Source: JAGOUU01 sp964609155 (GTDB taxonomy: Bacteria; Pseudomonadota; Gammaproteobacteria; JAGOUU01). From it: a stretch of DNA of 19,995 bases. Location: NCBI GenBank assembly GCA_964609155.1, contig CAZSRF010000038.1:1-19995 (forward strand), given 5' to 3'. Positions 8,107-16,790 of this stretch are shown one piece after another. How positions within the stretch are numbered: the stretch's first letter is position 1; each line of letters begins with the position of its first letter. The notes below the pieces were generated by a model, which made no database searches, was not told the origin of the DNA, and worked only from the letters and a program-made list of their open reading frames with translations. The position numbers and the translations under genes were made by a program.

Positions 8107-8126
8107 TATTAAAACTTTATTAACTC

Positions 8127-8135
8127 TGGTAGAAT
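8127..8135 (+). promoter_or_regulatory. extended -10 promoter candidate for fadL
   Basis: TGGTAGAAT is an extended -10 (TGn plus TAGAAT) starting 20 bases after the stop of the Nudix gene and ending 30 bases before the fadL ATG. No good -35 is seen. An AGAGGT ribosome binding site lies at 8155-8160. Confidence 0.4.
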
Positions 8136-8165
8136 TGTGTCATTTACTATTTCCAGAGGTTATTT

Positions 8166-9608
8166 ATGGCTTTAAAAAAAATAAATCGTTTAGTAACTAG
8201 TTTAACTTTTTTCACACTAGGTAGTAATATTGTGACTGCCGGTGGCTTCCAAATGCATGAACAAAATGCATCTGTGGGAGACGTTCACGCAGGGTATGCT
8301 GTAGACTCTCATGATGCAAGCGTAAGTTTTTATAACTCAGCTGCTTTAACTGAAATTCTTGAATCAAAAACAACAACATCTGCTGTCACTGTTGCTAATT
8401 TTATGTCTTTTAAAGGTTCTACACTATTAGAAACTTCACCTGCCATGCCCGAACCACCTATTGTAGCTAGTGGCACAGCATCCACTAAAGGCGTTCACGT
8501 TATCCCTGCCATGCATTATGCTACCCCTATAAATAATAAATATGCTTTTGGTTTAAGTATTGCATCTCCATTTGCCGCAGAACTTGCTTGGTCAGACAAA
8601 GCGTTTACAAGATATAATACAACTCTAAATGGTATTAAAACTATTAATATTTCGCCAAGTTTAGCTTACAAAGTTTCAGATAGCTTGTCTCTTGGTTTAG
8701 GTCCAGACTTGCAATACGTAGCTATGCAGATTAATAAAAAAGTTGGCACAAATTACGATATCTATCACGATAATCAACCATTAGAAAGTTACGATTCTAT
8801 AGTAACAAACACTTTAGCAAATACTAAACTAGGTTGGCATACAGGTATCTTATGGAAACCAACAAATCACATTAAACTCGGTGCTAATTACCGTTCTGCA
8901 ATTTATCATCGAGCTACTGGGGAAAGCAAATTAAAAGGTACTTTGGCAGGGTTGTTTACCGACCCATCTAACAACAAAATAAATAAATCCAAAAATTTAG
9001 AAGCTGTTATTAAAATTCCACAAACTATTGCTTTTAGTGGGCAATTCGATTTTATTCCTGATTTTTCATTTGTATCGACAATAATCCATACTAATTGGTC
9101 AGTAGTAAATTCTTTTGATCTGAAAAATGTTCCAACAGCATTTTCAGATCCTTATACAGAACAACCTATTTATTTAAATGTCGTTACAAATTCTTTAAAC
9201 TTTAGAAATACTTACACTTTTTTAAATGGTCTGCATTGGCAATATAATGACCATATTAAATTAAAAACTGGTTTTGGTTTTGATCAAACTCCGACAAATA
9301 ACAAATTTCGTGATTTGAAAATGCCTGACGGCAACAGATACTTATTAGGCTTAGGCGCCAATTACAAGTATAGTCATAATTTAAATTTCGAGTTCGGCTG
9401 GATGTATGTGCAAATTAATAATACTAAAATTAGTAATACTTCATTAATCCCGCCTCCTCCTCTAGATAATAACCTAATGAACCCTGGTGAAAGAAATGAG
9501 ATCCATGGACGTACACATGGCCATGCTCACGTGGTTGGCATGCAATTTACCCTAAATACAGCTAATATGTACGGCTATGCTAAAAAAAGGATAAGAGGGG
9601 TTATTTAA
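8166..9608 (+). CDS. fadL: FadL/OmpP1-family outer-membrane transporter (long-chain fatty acids)
   Basis: This 480-residue beta-barrel of the FadL family moves long-chain fatty acids or other hydrophobic compounds across the outer membrane. A signal peptide ends near VTA (residue 25), and the mature start GGFQMHEQNAS matches the FadL N-terminal plug sequence (E. coli GFQLNE). The family region with NPA reads FYNSAAL here (N57-S58-A59), so the Pro is Ser. Alternating strand patterns such as KYAFGLSIASPFAAEL and SLSLGLGPDLQYV are typical. After the likely last strand (VVGMQFTL, near 456-463) there is a 17-residue basic tail ending KKRIRGVI instead of the usual terminal Phe. AGAGGT gives a good ribosome binding site. 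It is convergent with fabI; substrate specificity is not certain. Confidence 0.85.
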   Translation: MALKKINRLVTSLTFFTLGSNIVTAGGFQMHEQNASVGDVHAGYAVDSHDASVSFYNSAALTEILESKTTTSAVTVANFMSFKGSTLLETSPAMPEPPIVASGTASTKGVHVIPAMHYATPINNKYAFGLSIASPFAAELAWSDKAFTRYNTTLNGIKTINISPSLAYKVSDSLSLGLGPDLQYVAMQINKKVGTNYDIYHDNQPLESYDSIVTNTLANTKLGWHTGILWKPTNHIKLGANYRSAIYHRATGESKLKGTLAGLFTDPSNNKINKSKNLEAVIKIPQTIAFSGQFDFIPDFSFVSTIIHTNWSVVNSFDLKNVPTAFSDPYTEQPIYLNVVTNSLNFRNTYTFLNGLHWQYNDHIKLKTGFGFDQTPTNNKFRDLKMPDGNRYLLGLGANYKYSHNLNFEFGWMYVQINNTKISNTSLIPPPPLDNNLMNPGERNEIHGRTHGHAHVVGMQFTLNTANMYGYAKKRIRGVI

Positions 9609-9615
9609 TAACCCC
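9597..9615. terminator. hairpin between convergent fadL and fabI
   Basis: GGGGTTAT and ATAACCCC form a perfect 8-bp stem with a TTA loop. The fadL stop codon TAA lies inside the hairpin. On the minus strand a T-rich run follows after about nine bases, so it suits fabI best, and it may end transcription from both sides. Confidence 0.65.
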
Positions 9616-9631
9616 AGTTCTTCACCATTAA

Positions 9632-10417
9632 TTATCCTAACAATGGATCTATAGCATGATACCCATTATCAACATGGACAATCTCACCTGTTATAGATTG
9701 TGCCAATTCAGAACATAAGAAAGCTGCTGTGTTACCCACATCTTCAATTGTAATGTTTCTTTTTAATGGGACAATATTCTCATAAGCTTGTAAGATTTTA
9801 CGGAAATCTTTAATACCTGATGCTGCTAATGTCCTGATGGGGCCCGCAGAAATAGCATTAACTCTTATATTATCTTTACCTAAACTGCCTGCTAAATAAC
9901 GGACATTTGCTTCTAAACTAGCTTTTGCAACCCCCATGACATTGTAATTAGGAACAGCGCGTTCTGCCCCTAAATATGTCAATGTTAAAACAACAGGTGA
10001 AGAAGATTTTTGTAACATTGGGCGAACTGCTTTTGACAATGCTGCTAAGCTGTAACTACTTACATCATGAGCAACTCTAAAGCCTTCACGCGTAACAACA
10101 TCAGCATAGTCCCCTTCAAGTTGATCAGCCGGGGCAAAGGCAACAGAATGAATTAAACCATCTAAACTGTCCCATTGAGCACTCAAAGCTTTTATAGCAT
10201 CTGTAATTTGATTATCATCACTCACATCACATGGTATGACAATTTTAGAATTAAAATCTTCGGCTAGTGTTTTTACCCTTTCTTCAAAGCGATCACCAAA
10301 ATAAGTAAAAGCCAGCTCTGCTCCCTCCCTATGCATTGCTTTGGCTATACCGTATGCTATAGAACGATTGCTTAACATGCCAACGATTAGTATTTTTTTA
10401 TTAGCTAAAAAGCCCAT
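9632..10417 (-). CDS. fabI: enoyl-[acyl-carrier-protein] reductase (NADH) FabI
   Basis: FabI does the last reductive step of each fatty-acid elongation cycle. The 261-residue protein matches E. coli FabI in length and layout. The cofactor site GMLSNRSIAYGIA is at 13-25, CDV at 63-65, and HSVAFAP at 90-96. The catalytic residues are Tyr148, Tyr158 and Lys165 in YLGAERAVPNYNVMGVAK, equal to E. coli Y146, Y156 and K163. The AGPIRTLAASGI loop covers the active site. AGAGG lies about nine bases before the ATG. It is divergent from the ABC importer operon and convergent with fadL, so uptake and synthesis of fatty acids are neighbours here but on opposite strands. Confidence 0.96.
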   Translation of the reverse strand: MGFLANKKILIVGMLSNRSIAYGIAKAMHREGAELAFTYFGDRFEERVKTLAEDFNSKIVIPCDVSDDNQITDAIKALSAQWDSLDGLIHSVAFAPADQLEGDYADVVTREGFRVAHDVSSYSLAALSKAVRPMLQKSSSPVVLTLTYLGAERAVPNYNVMGVAKASLEANVRYLAGSLGKDNIRVNAISAGPIRTLAASGIKDFRKILQAYENIVPLKRNITIEDVGNTAAFLCSELAQSITGEIVHVDNGYHAIDPLLG

Positions 10418-10483
10418 ATTGCTACCTCTAGTTTATTTTTTTTAATTTTATCATATTTACAGATATTAGCTAGACTAGTTATT

Positions 10484-10492
10484 ATTATAACA
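10484..10492 (-). promoter_or_regulatory. extended -10 promoter candidate for fabI
   Basis: On the minus strand the sequence reads TGTTATAAT, a consensus TATAAT with a TGn extension, about 67 bases upstream of the fabI start. A -35 at the right distance is weak. The spacer to the importer operon (10418-10605) must also hold the plus-strand promoter; TTGCGT at 10501 followed by TAGGAT is a poor candidate for it. Confidence 0.45.
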
Positions 10493-10605
10493 TAAAAGTA
10501 TTGCGTAAGATTCAGTGTAGTTAGGATAAACCACTTTAAAAATCATCGAAATTCATGCATATTTAATAAACAATACATGGATGTAAACTCAGGCAAGATT
10601 CTACA

Positions 10606-12813
10606 ATGACTAGTAGCGTTAACATAATAAAAAATTCCTTTTTTATTTTGCTTTTAATTAATGCAGATCTAGTAGTTGGCCTTAATTATCCTTTTAATAG
10701 CCCATACACAAAAAAAGAAGTTGAAGAAAAAACTTTATTCAGTAGTTTTAGTGAGCAACCTAAGCATTTGGATCCAGCCAGATCTTATAGTGAAAATGAA
10801 CAAGTATTTATCAGCCAAATCTACGAACCACCCTATCAATACAATTATCTTATCAGACCATTTGTATTAGAACCACTGAGCGCATCAGATTATATTAAAA
10901 CTGAGTACTTCGATAAAAATAATAGACTAATAGCTAATCAAAATTTTCAATCACAAGATATTGCTTATACAGTCTATACAGTCAAAATTAAGCCTAATAT
11001 TTATTACCAACCTCATCCATGTTTTACGTATGATACTGTTAGAAAAAAATTTCTTTATCATAACTTAACATTAGAACATAACAAGAATCTTATAGATACT
11101 ATAGATAAAATTACTGACTTCAAACTTAACAAAGAAAATACCGTTTCAACGCGTGAAATGGTTGCTCAAGATTTTATTTATCAGATTAAAAGATTAGCCG
11201 ATCCCAAAGTACAATCTCCAATATTTGGATTAATGTCTAATTATATTATTGGGTTGGCAGAGTTAAATAAACTTTTAGAACAAGATAATAAAACATCTAA
11301 ATTTATTAATTTAAATAATTTGAAATATGATATATCTGGTCTAAAAATCCTAGATAAATATACTTATCAAGTAAAAATAAAAGGTAAATATCCACAATTT
11401 ATCTATTGGTTCGCAATGCCATTTTTTTCACCCATGCCATACGAAGCTGATATATTTTATCAACAATCCTGGTTAGTAGAAAACAACATAAGTTTAGATA
11501 CATCACCTGTTGGTACAGGACCATTTATGCTGACTATCAATAATCCTAATCAAAAAATGGTTTTAGAAAAAAATCCATATTATCACCATGGGTTCTATCC
11601 TACAGTTGGCATGCCTGAAGATAAGGCAGCTGGTTTATTACAACAAGCCGGTAAACAATTACCATTTTTAGATAAAGCAGTTTTTTCCCTCGAAAAAGAA
11701 TCCATTCCACGTTGGAATAAATTCTTGCAAGGATACTATGATTTTGCTGGCATAAGCTCTGATAATTTTAATCAAGCGATTAACTTTATTGATAATAAAT
11801 ACTTATTATCTAAACAAATGCAAAAACAAAAAATACGACTTATTAAGACAATAGAACCCAGCATCATGTATTTTGCATTTAATATGCTAGACCCAGTAGT
11901 TGGAGGTTATACAGAAAAACAGAAGAAACTTCGTCAAGCTATTGGTATAGCTCTTGATATTGAGGAGTTTGTCCACATCTTTAATAATGGACGCGGCCAA
12001 ATAGCACATGATCCAATACCGTCTATTGTAATGAGCCAAGAAGACAAGCAGAATCTTTATAATAAATATTTATACGACAGCCCAAAGAACAAAAAAAAAT
12101 TAGAATATGCCAAACAATTATTAAGCGAAGCTGGCTATCCTAACGGCATTGATCAAGCTACCAATGAACAGTTAATTCTACATTATGACTCCCCTGATGG
12201 TGGAGGTTCTGAAGATAGCGATATGTTTAATTGGCTTCGAAAACAATTTCAAAAACTTAATATAAGACTTAATATTAGAGCCACTCAATATAATGCTTTT
12301 CAAGATAAGTTGCGACTGGGTAAAGTGCAAATATTTAGATTCGGCTGGAATGCTGATTACCCAGATCCAGAAAACTTTTTGTTTTTACTGCTCTGTTCTC
12401 AAAGCAAAGTAAGTGCAAATGGTGAAAATGATACTAATTATTGCAATCAAGAATTTGACAAATTATTTGAAAGCATGCAGCAAACCGATAATAATGAATT
12501 GAAAAAACAATATATACATAACATGATAGAAATACTACAGAAAGAATCACCTTGGCTTTTTGGTTTCTATCGTGAAACTTATATATTAGAACATGGATGG
12601 AATAGCCCAGCAAAACCACTAACCATTGGTAATAACAACCTTAAATATCGTGACATCAATGTTCAAGAAAGATTATATTTACAATCTAACTGGAACCAGC
12701 CTATCAAATGGCCGATAATTTTATTTTTATTAATCTTTATTGCCATGATCACTCCTATTGTAATCAGTTATTATAAAAAAACTCATCAAAAACCAAAGAG
12801 ATTGAATAATTAA
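10606..12813 (+). CDS. ABC importer substrate-binding protein, family 5 (peptide type), with C-terminal membrane anchor
   Basis: This 735-residue protein is a periplasmic binding protein of the oligopeptide/dipeptide family. A hydrophobic signal segment is at about 10-25. Family marks include SEQPKHLDPARS at 49-60, the SPVGTGPF motif at 300-307 and the C-lobe stretch RFGWNADYPDPENFL. It is longer than YejA or OppA, and residues about 702-723 (WPIILFLLIFIAMITP...) are a clear membrane segment with a basic KKTHQKPKR tail. The protein is therefore probably tethered to the inner membrane next to its permeases. Two permeases and a double ATPase follow in the order of yejABEF. The start has a weak ribosome binding site (AGG 12 bases upstream). 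Substrate is probably peptides, by family. Confidence 0.88.
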   Translation: MTSSVNIIKNSFFILLLINADLVVGLNYPFNSPYTKKEVEEKTLFSSFSEQPKHLDPARSYSENEQVFISQIYEPPYQYNYLIRPFVLEPLSASDYIKTEYFDKNNRLIANQNFQSQDIAYTVYTVKIKPNIYYQPHPCFTYDTVRKKFLYHNLTLEHNKNLIDTIDKITDFKLNKENTVSTREMVAQDFIYQIKRLADPKVQSPIFGLMSNYIIGLAELNKLLEQDNKTSKFINLNNLKYDISGLKILDKYTYQVKIKGKYPQFIYWFAMPFFSPMPYEADIFYQQSWLVENNISLDTSPVGTGPFMLTINNPNQKMVLEKNPYYHHGFYPTVGMPEDKAAGLLQQAGKQLPFLDKAVFSLEKESIPRWNKFLQGYYDFAGISSDNFNQAINFIDNKYLLSKQMQKQKIRLIKTIEPSIMYFAFNMLDPVVGGYTEKQKKLRQAIGIALDIEEFVHIFNNGRGQIAHDPIPSIVMSQEDKQNLYNKYLYDSPKNKKKLEYAKQLLSEAGYPNGIDQATNEQLILHYDSPDGGGSEDSDMFNWLRKQFQKLNIRLNIRATQYNAFQDKLRLGKVQIFRFGWNADYPDPENFLFLLLCSQSKVSANGENDTNYCNQEFDKLFESMQQTDNNELKKQYIHNMIEILQKESPWLFGFYRETYILEHGWNSPAKPLTIGNNNLKYRDINVQERLYLQSNWNQPIKWPIILFLLIFIAMITPIVISYYKKTHQKPKRLNN

Positions 12814-12814
12814 T

Positions 12815-13795
12815 ATGTGGCAATATATCTTACGCCGATTAATCTATGTTACTCCTATTTTAATAGGCATTAATATTATCACTTTTATTTTATTTTTTAT
12901 CGTAAACAGTCCTGATGATGTGGCAAGAATACACTTAGGGAACAAAAGAGTGACCCAGCTGCAAATTGAACAATGGAAATCAGTACATGGCTATGATAAA
13001 CCATTATTTTATAACTCAAAGGCAAGCGGATTTAATAAAATTACTAATACTTTATTTATTTCACATTCTATAAAATTATTTATGTTTGATTTTGGCTTAT
13101 CAGATAATGGTCGTGATATTGGTACTGATATACAAGAAAGAATGTGGCCAAGCCTAGCTATTGCTATACCATCTCTCATTCTGAGCATCATATTTAGCGT
13201 AAGCTTTGCGCTGTTAATAGTATTTTTCCGTGAAAGCTACATAGATTATTACTGCTCTATATTTTGTATTGTTTTACTATCTATTTCTTCTTTATTTTTT
13301 ATAATAGGTGGTCAATTCTTATTTGCTAAAACATTAAAGTGGTTTCCAATATCAGGATATGAAACTAGCACCCAAACTTTTAAATTTGTTTTTTTACCTG
13401 TTTTAGTCGCTGTTATGGCAGGCTTTGGTGCAAATGTACGTTGGTTTTATACATTATTTCAAGAAGAATCAGGTAAAGAATACGTCATAACAGCATTAGC
13501 TAAAGGTGTTAAACCAAGAAAGGTTTTATTTAAGCATATTTTAAAAAATGCCATGATACCTATTTTAACTACAGTTATATTAGTTATCCCTCAATTATTT
13601 TTAGGAAGTCTCATACTAGAATCTTTCTTTGGTATTCCTGGTCTCGGTAGTTACACTATTGATGCTATACAACAACAAGATTTTGCCATTGTGAAATCAA
13701 TGGTATTTATAGGGGCTTTGTTATATATATTAGGTCTTGTAATAACAGATCTTTCTTATGTGCTGGTAGATCCTAGAATAAAACTTAATACTTAA
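12815..13795 (+). CDS. ABC importer permease 1 (OppB/DppB/YejB type)
   Basis: This 326-residue inner-membrane permease starts one base after the stop of the binding-protein gene. The N-terminal MWQYILRRLIYVTPILIGIN is the usual start of DppB/YejB proteins. About six membrane segments can be seen. The EAA loop that contacts the ATPase is at about 222-249 (KEYVITALAKGVKPRKVLFKH), and the family ending ESFFGIPGLGSYTIDAI and VDPRIKLNT is present. It works with the next gene as the heterodimeric channel. Confidence 0.9.
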   Translation: MWQYILRRLIYVTPILIGINIITFILFFIVNSPDDVARIHLGNKRVTQLQIEQWKSVHGYDKPLFYNSKASGFNKITNTLFISHSIKLFMFDFGLSDNGRDIGTDIQERMWPSLAIAIPSLILSIIFSVSFALLIVFFRESYIDYYCSIFCIVLLSISSLFFIIGGQFLFAKTLKWFPISGYETSTQTFKFVFLPVLVAVMAGFGANVRWFYTLFQEESGKEYVITALAKGVKPRKVLFKHILKNAMIPILTTVILVIPQLFLGSLILESFFGIPGLGSYTIDAIQQQDFAIVKSMVFIGALLYILGLVITDLSYVLVDPRIKLNT

Positions 13796-13812
13796 TTTAT
13801 TTGAGATCAATA

Positions 13813-15219
13813 ATGTTAGTATTCTTTTGGACAGATACGCTATTATGGCTAATGGTCATAGCTTCAATTTTATGTGTTTATAAATTTTCTAGACGTCCAG
13901 ATTTTCACAGCTTATCGAAACAATTATGTCAATCTAACACTGTAATTATATGTTCTGTAATATTGTTATTTTATCTACTTACTGCTTTAGCAGACTCAAT
14001 TCACTACAAACCAAGATTTCAATTACTAGACAATAAACACACTGCACTTACTAATAATTCTAATGGAAGCTCTCTTGCAACGACAGATCTATCAGGAACA
14101 AACTATAACTCTATTAGAACATTTCTAGATTACCTACTATCCCCATTAAATAATACAAACGAAATCACTTTTTCTGCTCCTTTTGCGAGTACATTATTTG
14201 CTAAAGATAACATCGCATTACCTGATGGAAGCGAAAAGTTTGATTACCCTGCTCTAAAATATTCTAAAAAGATCCCAATAACAAAATTGCTATTCGATAT
14301 ATTGCTAAGAGTATTGCTCTCCTTGTTTTTTGTATACGCTATTAATTTATTCATAAAAAAATTAATAACTCGAAAAATATATATATTCGATCTTTATAAA
14401 AACACCCCTATTAGAACTTTATATACCTCGCTTTTTTTCACACTATCTTTATTACTTACCTTGCTATATCTATCAAAATATTATCACATTATGGGTACTG
14501 ATAAAATTGGCCGAGATGTATTTTATCTTACTATTAAATCAGTTCGAACTGGTATTTTAATAGGATCTTTGACAACTCTTTTTGTTTTACCGCTATCTAT
14601 TGGATTCGGAACTGTAGCTGGTTATTACAGTGGAAAAGCTGATGATATTATTCAGTACTTATATACTACTTTATCTTCTATTCCTGGCGTGTTACTGATT
14701 AGCGCATCTATACTTATTATACAATCGCAAATTGCTTTACATCCACATTGGTTCACCACTTTAGAGCAGCAGTCTGATATAAGATTATTATCCTTGTGTT
14801 TTATTTTAAGCATTACAAGTTGGTCAAGTCTTTGCAGATTAATCAGGGCTGAAACTCTCAAGATTAAGCAATTAGATTATGTTACAGCCGCAAAATCAAT
14901 GCAAGTTAAGTCTTATCGAATTATCACCAGGCACATTATACCTAATTTAATGCATATTATTATCTTAACTGTTGTATTAGATTTTTCAGGTTTAATTCTA
15001 GCAGAAGCGGTTTTATCTTATATAGGCGTTGGTGTTGATGCTACAACAATCAGTTGGGGGAATATGATTAACTCTGCACGTTCTGAACTTTCACGCGAGC
15101 CAGTTATTTGGTGGACGATTATAGCAGCTTTTGTACCCATGTTCATTTTGGTTTTAACTATAAATTTATTATCTGATAAATTACGCAATGTTTTAGAGCC
15201 AAGGACAAGGTTGAGATGA
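13813..15219 (+). CDS. ABC importer permease 2 (OppC/DppC/YejE type) with long N-terminal extension
   Basis: I choose the ATG at 13813 over the in-frame TTG at 13801, because TTGAGATC then serves as a ribosome binding site seven bases upstream; this gives 468 residues. The conserved core begins at GTDKIGRD (228-235) and holds the EAA loop at about 355-378 (DYVTAAKSMQVKSYRIITRH). In DppC or OppC this motif lies much nearer the N-terminus. The extra region has membrane segments at about 7-23 and 43-60, a polar segment of about 90 residues, then more membrane segments near 159-182 and 201-221. The polar part may face the periplasm and touch the anchored binding protein; that is inference. The stop overlaps the ATPase start as ATGA. 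Confidence 0.88.
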   Translation: MLVFFWTDTLLWLMVIASILCVYKFSRRPDFHSLSKQLCQSNTVIICSVILLFYLLTALADSIHYKPRFQLLDNKHTALTNNSNGSSLATTDLSGTNYNSIRTFLDYLLSPLNNTNEITFSAPFASTLFAKDNIALPDGSEKFDYPALKYSKKIPITKLLFDILLRVLLSLFFVYAINLFIKKLITRKIYIFDLYKNTPIRTLYTSLFFTLSLLLTLLYLSKYYHIMGTDKIGRDVFYLTIKSVRTGILIGSLTTLFVLPLSIGFGTVAGYYSGKADDIIQYLYTTLSSIPGVLLISASILIIQSQIALHPHWFTTLEQQSDIRLLSLCFILSITSWSSLCRLIRAETLKIKQLDYVTAAKSMQVKSYRIITRHIIPNLMHIIILTVVLDFSGLILAEAVLSYIGVGVDATTISWGNMINSARSELSREPVIWWTIIAAFVPMFILVLTINLLSDKLRNVLEPRTRLR

Positions 15220-16790
15220 CTACACAATTAGTAATTAATAAGTTAAAGGTTTCTATTAAAAGCAATAATGGTTATATAACTCCTATTGAAGATTTAAATT
15301 TAACTCTCTACAAGGGTGAGATATTAGTTTTACTTGGTGAATCAGGTTGCGGTAAATCTTTGACCGCTAAATCTATTCTACAAATACTACCTAATAATAC
15401 GTATTTTGGCCAACAAAGCTCCATCTTATTCAATAATCAAGACTTATTGGATACATCAGAAAAAGAAATGCAAGGTATTCGCGGACATAAGATTGCTATG
15501 ATTTTTCAAGATCCCATGGCTTCACTTAACCCTGTATTTACGATTGGTGATCAAATATTGGAATCATTAAAAATAAAATATAATTATAAAAAAAATAATT
15601 CTAAATTAGATTTTATTAAAAAAGCTAAAGAATTACTTAAAGAAGTAGGATTAGTAGATACAGACAGAAATTTTAAAGCCTACCCTCATGAACTCTCAGG
15701 GGGAATGCGACAAAGAGCTGTTATTGCTATGGCTCTTGCTGCTGAACCAGAACTATTATTAGCCGATGAACCAACAACCGCTTTAGATGTAACCATGCAA
15801 GAACAAATCCTACAGTTACTTCTGGATCTGCAAAAAAAATACAATATGACACTTTTGTTTATTACACATAACCTTGGTGTTGTAGCTAAAATTGCCGATC
15901 GAGTTGCTGTTATGTTTTCAGGAAGAATTGTTGAAGTATCTGATAAATTTGAATTGTTGCATCATCCCAAGCATGAGTATACTAAAACATTAATATCTTC
16001 ACAGCTTACCATTCATAGCTCGATCGCAGAACCTTTGATTCGTGGTGATAATAACACTATATTATATGTTAACAATCTTACAGTAAGATTTCCTTTATAT
16101 ACATCTTTTTTGAGAAGAATTAAAGGATATATTACTGCTGTTAATAATATCAGTTTTAATCTTCAAGAACATTCTACTATTGCTATAGTTGGTGAATCTG
16201 GCAGTGGAAAAAGCTCTGTAGCAAAAGCCTTGATGGGACTAATTGCGTACTCAGGTACTATAAGCAAAAGCAATAATCTTATGCAAATCATTTTTCAAGA
16301 TCCTTATTCTGCTTTTAATCCAAGAATGATGGTTATAGATATCTTACGTGAAGGCTATTTAGCTATATTTAATCAAATATTAGAAGTTGAAAAACTTGTT
16401 GATATATTACAAAAAGTTGGCTTATCTGCTGATGCTTTATATAAATACCCACATGAATTCTCAGGTGGACAGCGTCAACGAATTGCCATAGCAAGAGCAC
16501 TTACTGTTACTCCTAAAATTTTAATATTAGATGAAGCAACTAGTGCCCTTGATCTATCTGTACAAGTTCAAATTTTAAAGTTACTAAAAGAGCTACAGCA
16601 ATTATATTCACTTAGCTATATAATTATAACTCATGATGTTGCAGTAGTTGCCAATATGGCTAATTATACTCTTGTCATGCACCATGGGAAAATTGTAGAA
16701 TCAGGCTCGACAAAAGAATTATTGACCAATCCACAAGACACTTATACTAAACAATTACTAGCAGCTATACCGGATATTAAGACAAAATAA
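15216..16790 (+). CDS. ABC importer double ATPase (fused OppD-OppF, YejF type)
   Basis: This 524-residue protein has two complete nucleotide-binding domains and energises the importer at the cytoplasmic face. Domain 1 has Walker A GESGCGKS (41-48), Q-loop Gln98, signature LSGGMRQR (160-167), Walker B ending DE (184-185) and switch His218. Domain 2 has GESGSGKS (326-333), Gln361, FSGGQRQR (415-422), Walker B LILDEATS and His473. No catalytic residue is missing. The length is close to E. coli YejF (529), and fusion into one chain also separates it from OppD plus OppF. It overlaps the upstream permease (ATGA) and sbcB downstream (TAATG), so translation is probably coupled through all of them. 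Confidence 0.93.
   Translation: MTTQLVINKLKVSIKSNNGYITPIEDLNLTLYKGEILVLLGESGCGKSLTAKSILQILPNNTYFGQQSSILFNNQDLLDTSEKEMQGIRGHKIAMIFQDPMASLNPVFTIGDQILESLKIKYNYKKNNSKLDFIKKAKELLKEVGLVDTDRNFKAYPHELSGGMRQRAVIAMALAAEPELLLADEPTTALDVTMQEQILQLLLDLQKKYNMTLLFITHNLGVVAKIADRVAVMFSGRIVEVSDKFELLHHPKHEYTKTLISSQLTIHSSIAEPLIRGDNNTILYVNNLTVRFPLYTSFLRRIKGYITAVNNISFNLQEHSTIAIVGESGSGKSSVAKALMGLIAYSGTISKSNNLMQIIFQDPYSAFNPRMMVIDILREGYLAIFNQILEVEKLVDILQKVGLSADALYKYPHEFSGGQRQRIAIARALTVTPKILILDEATSALDLSVQVQILKLLKELQQLYSLSYIIITHDVAVVANMANYTLVMHHGKIVESGSTKELLTNPQDTYTKQLLAAIPDIKTK

Noticed and set aside
13801..13812. TTG start for permease 2
   Set aside because: TTGAGATC is better placed as the ribosome binding site of the ATG at 13813.
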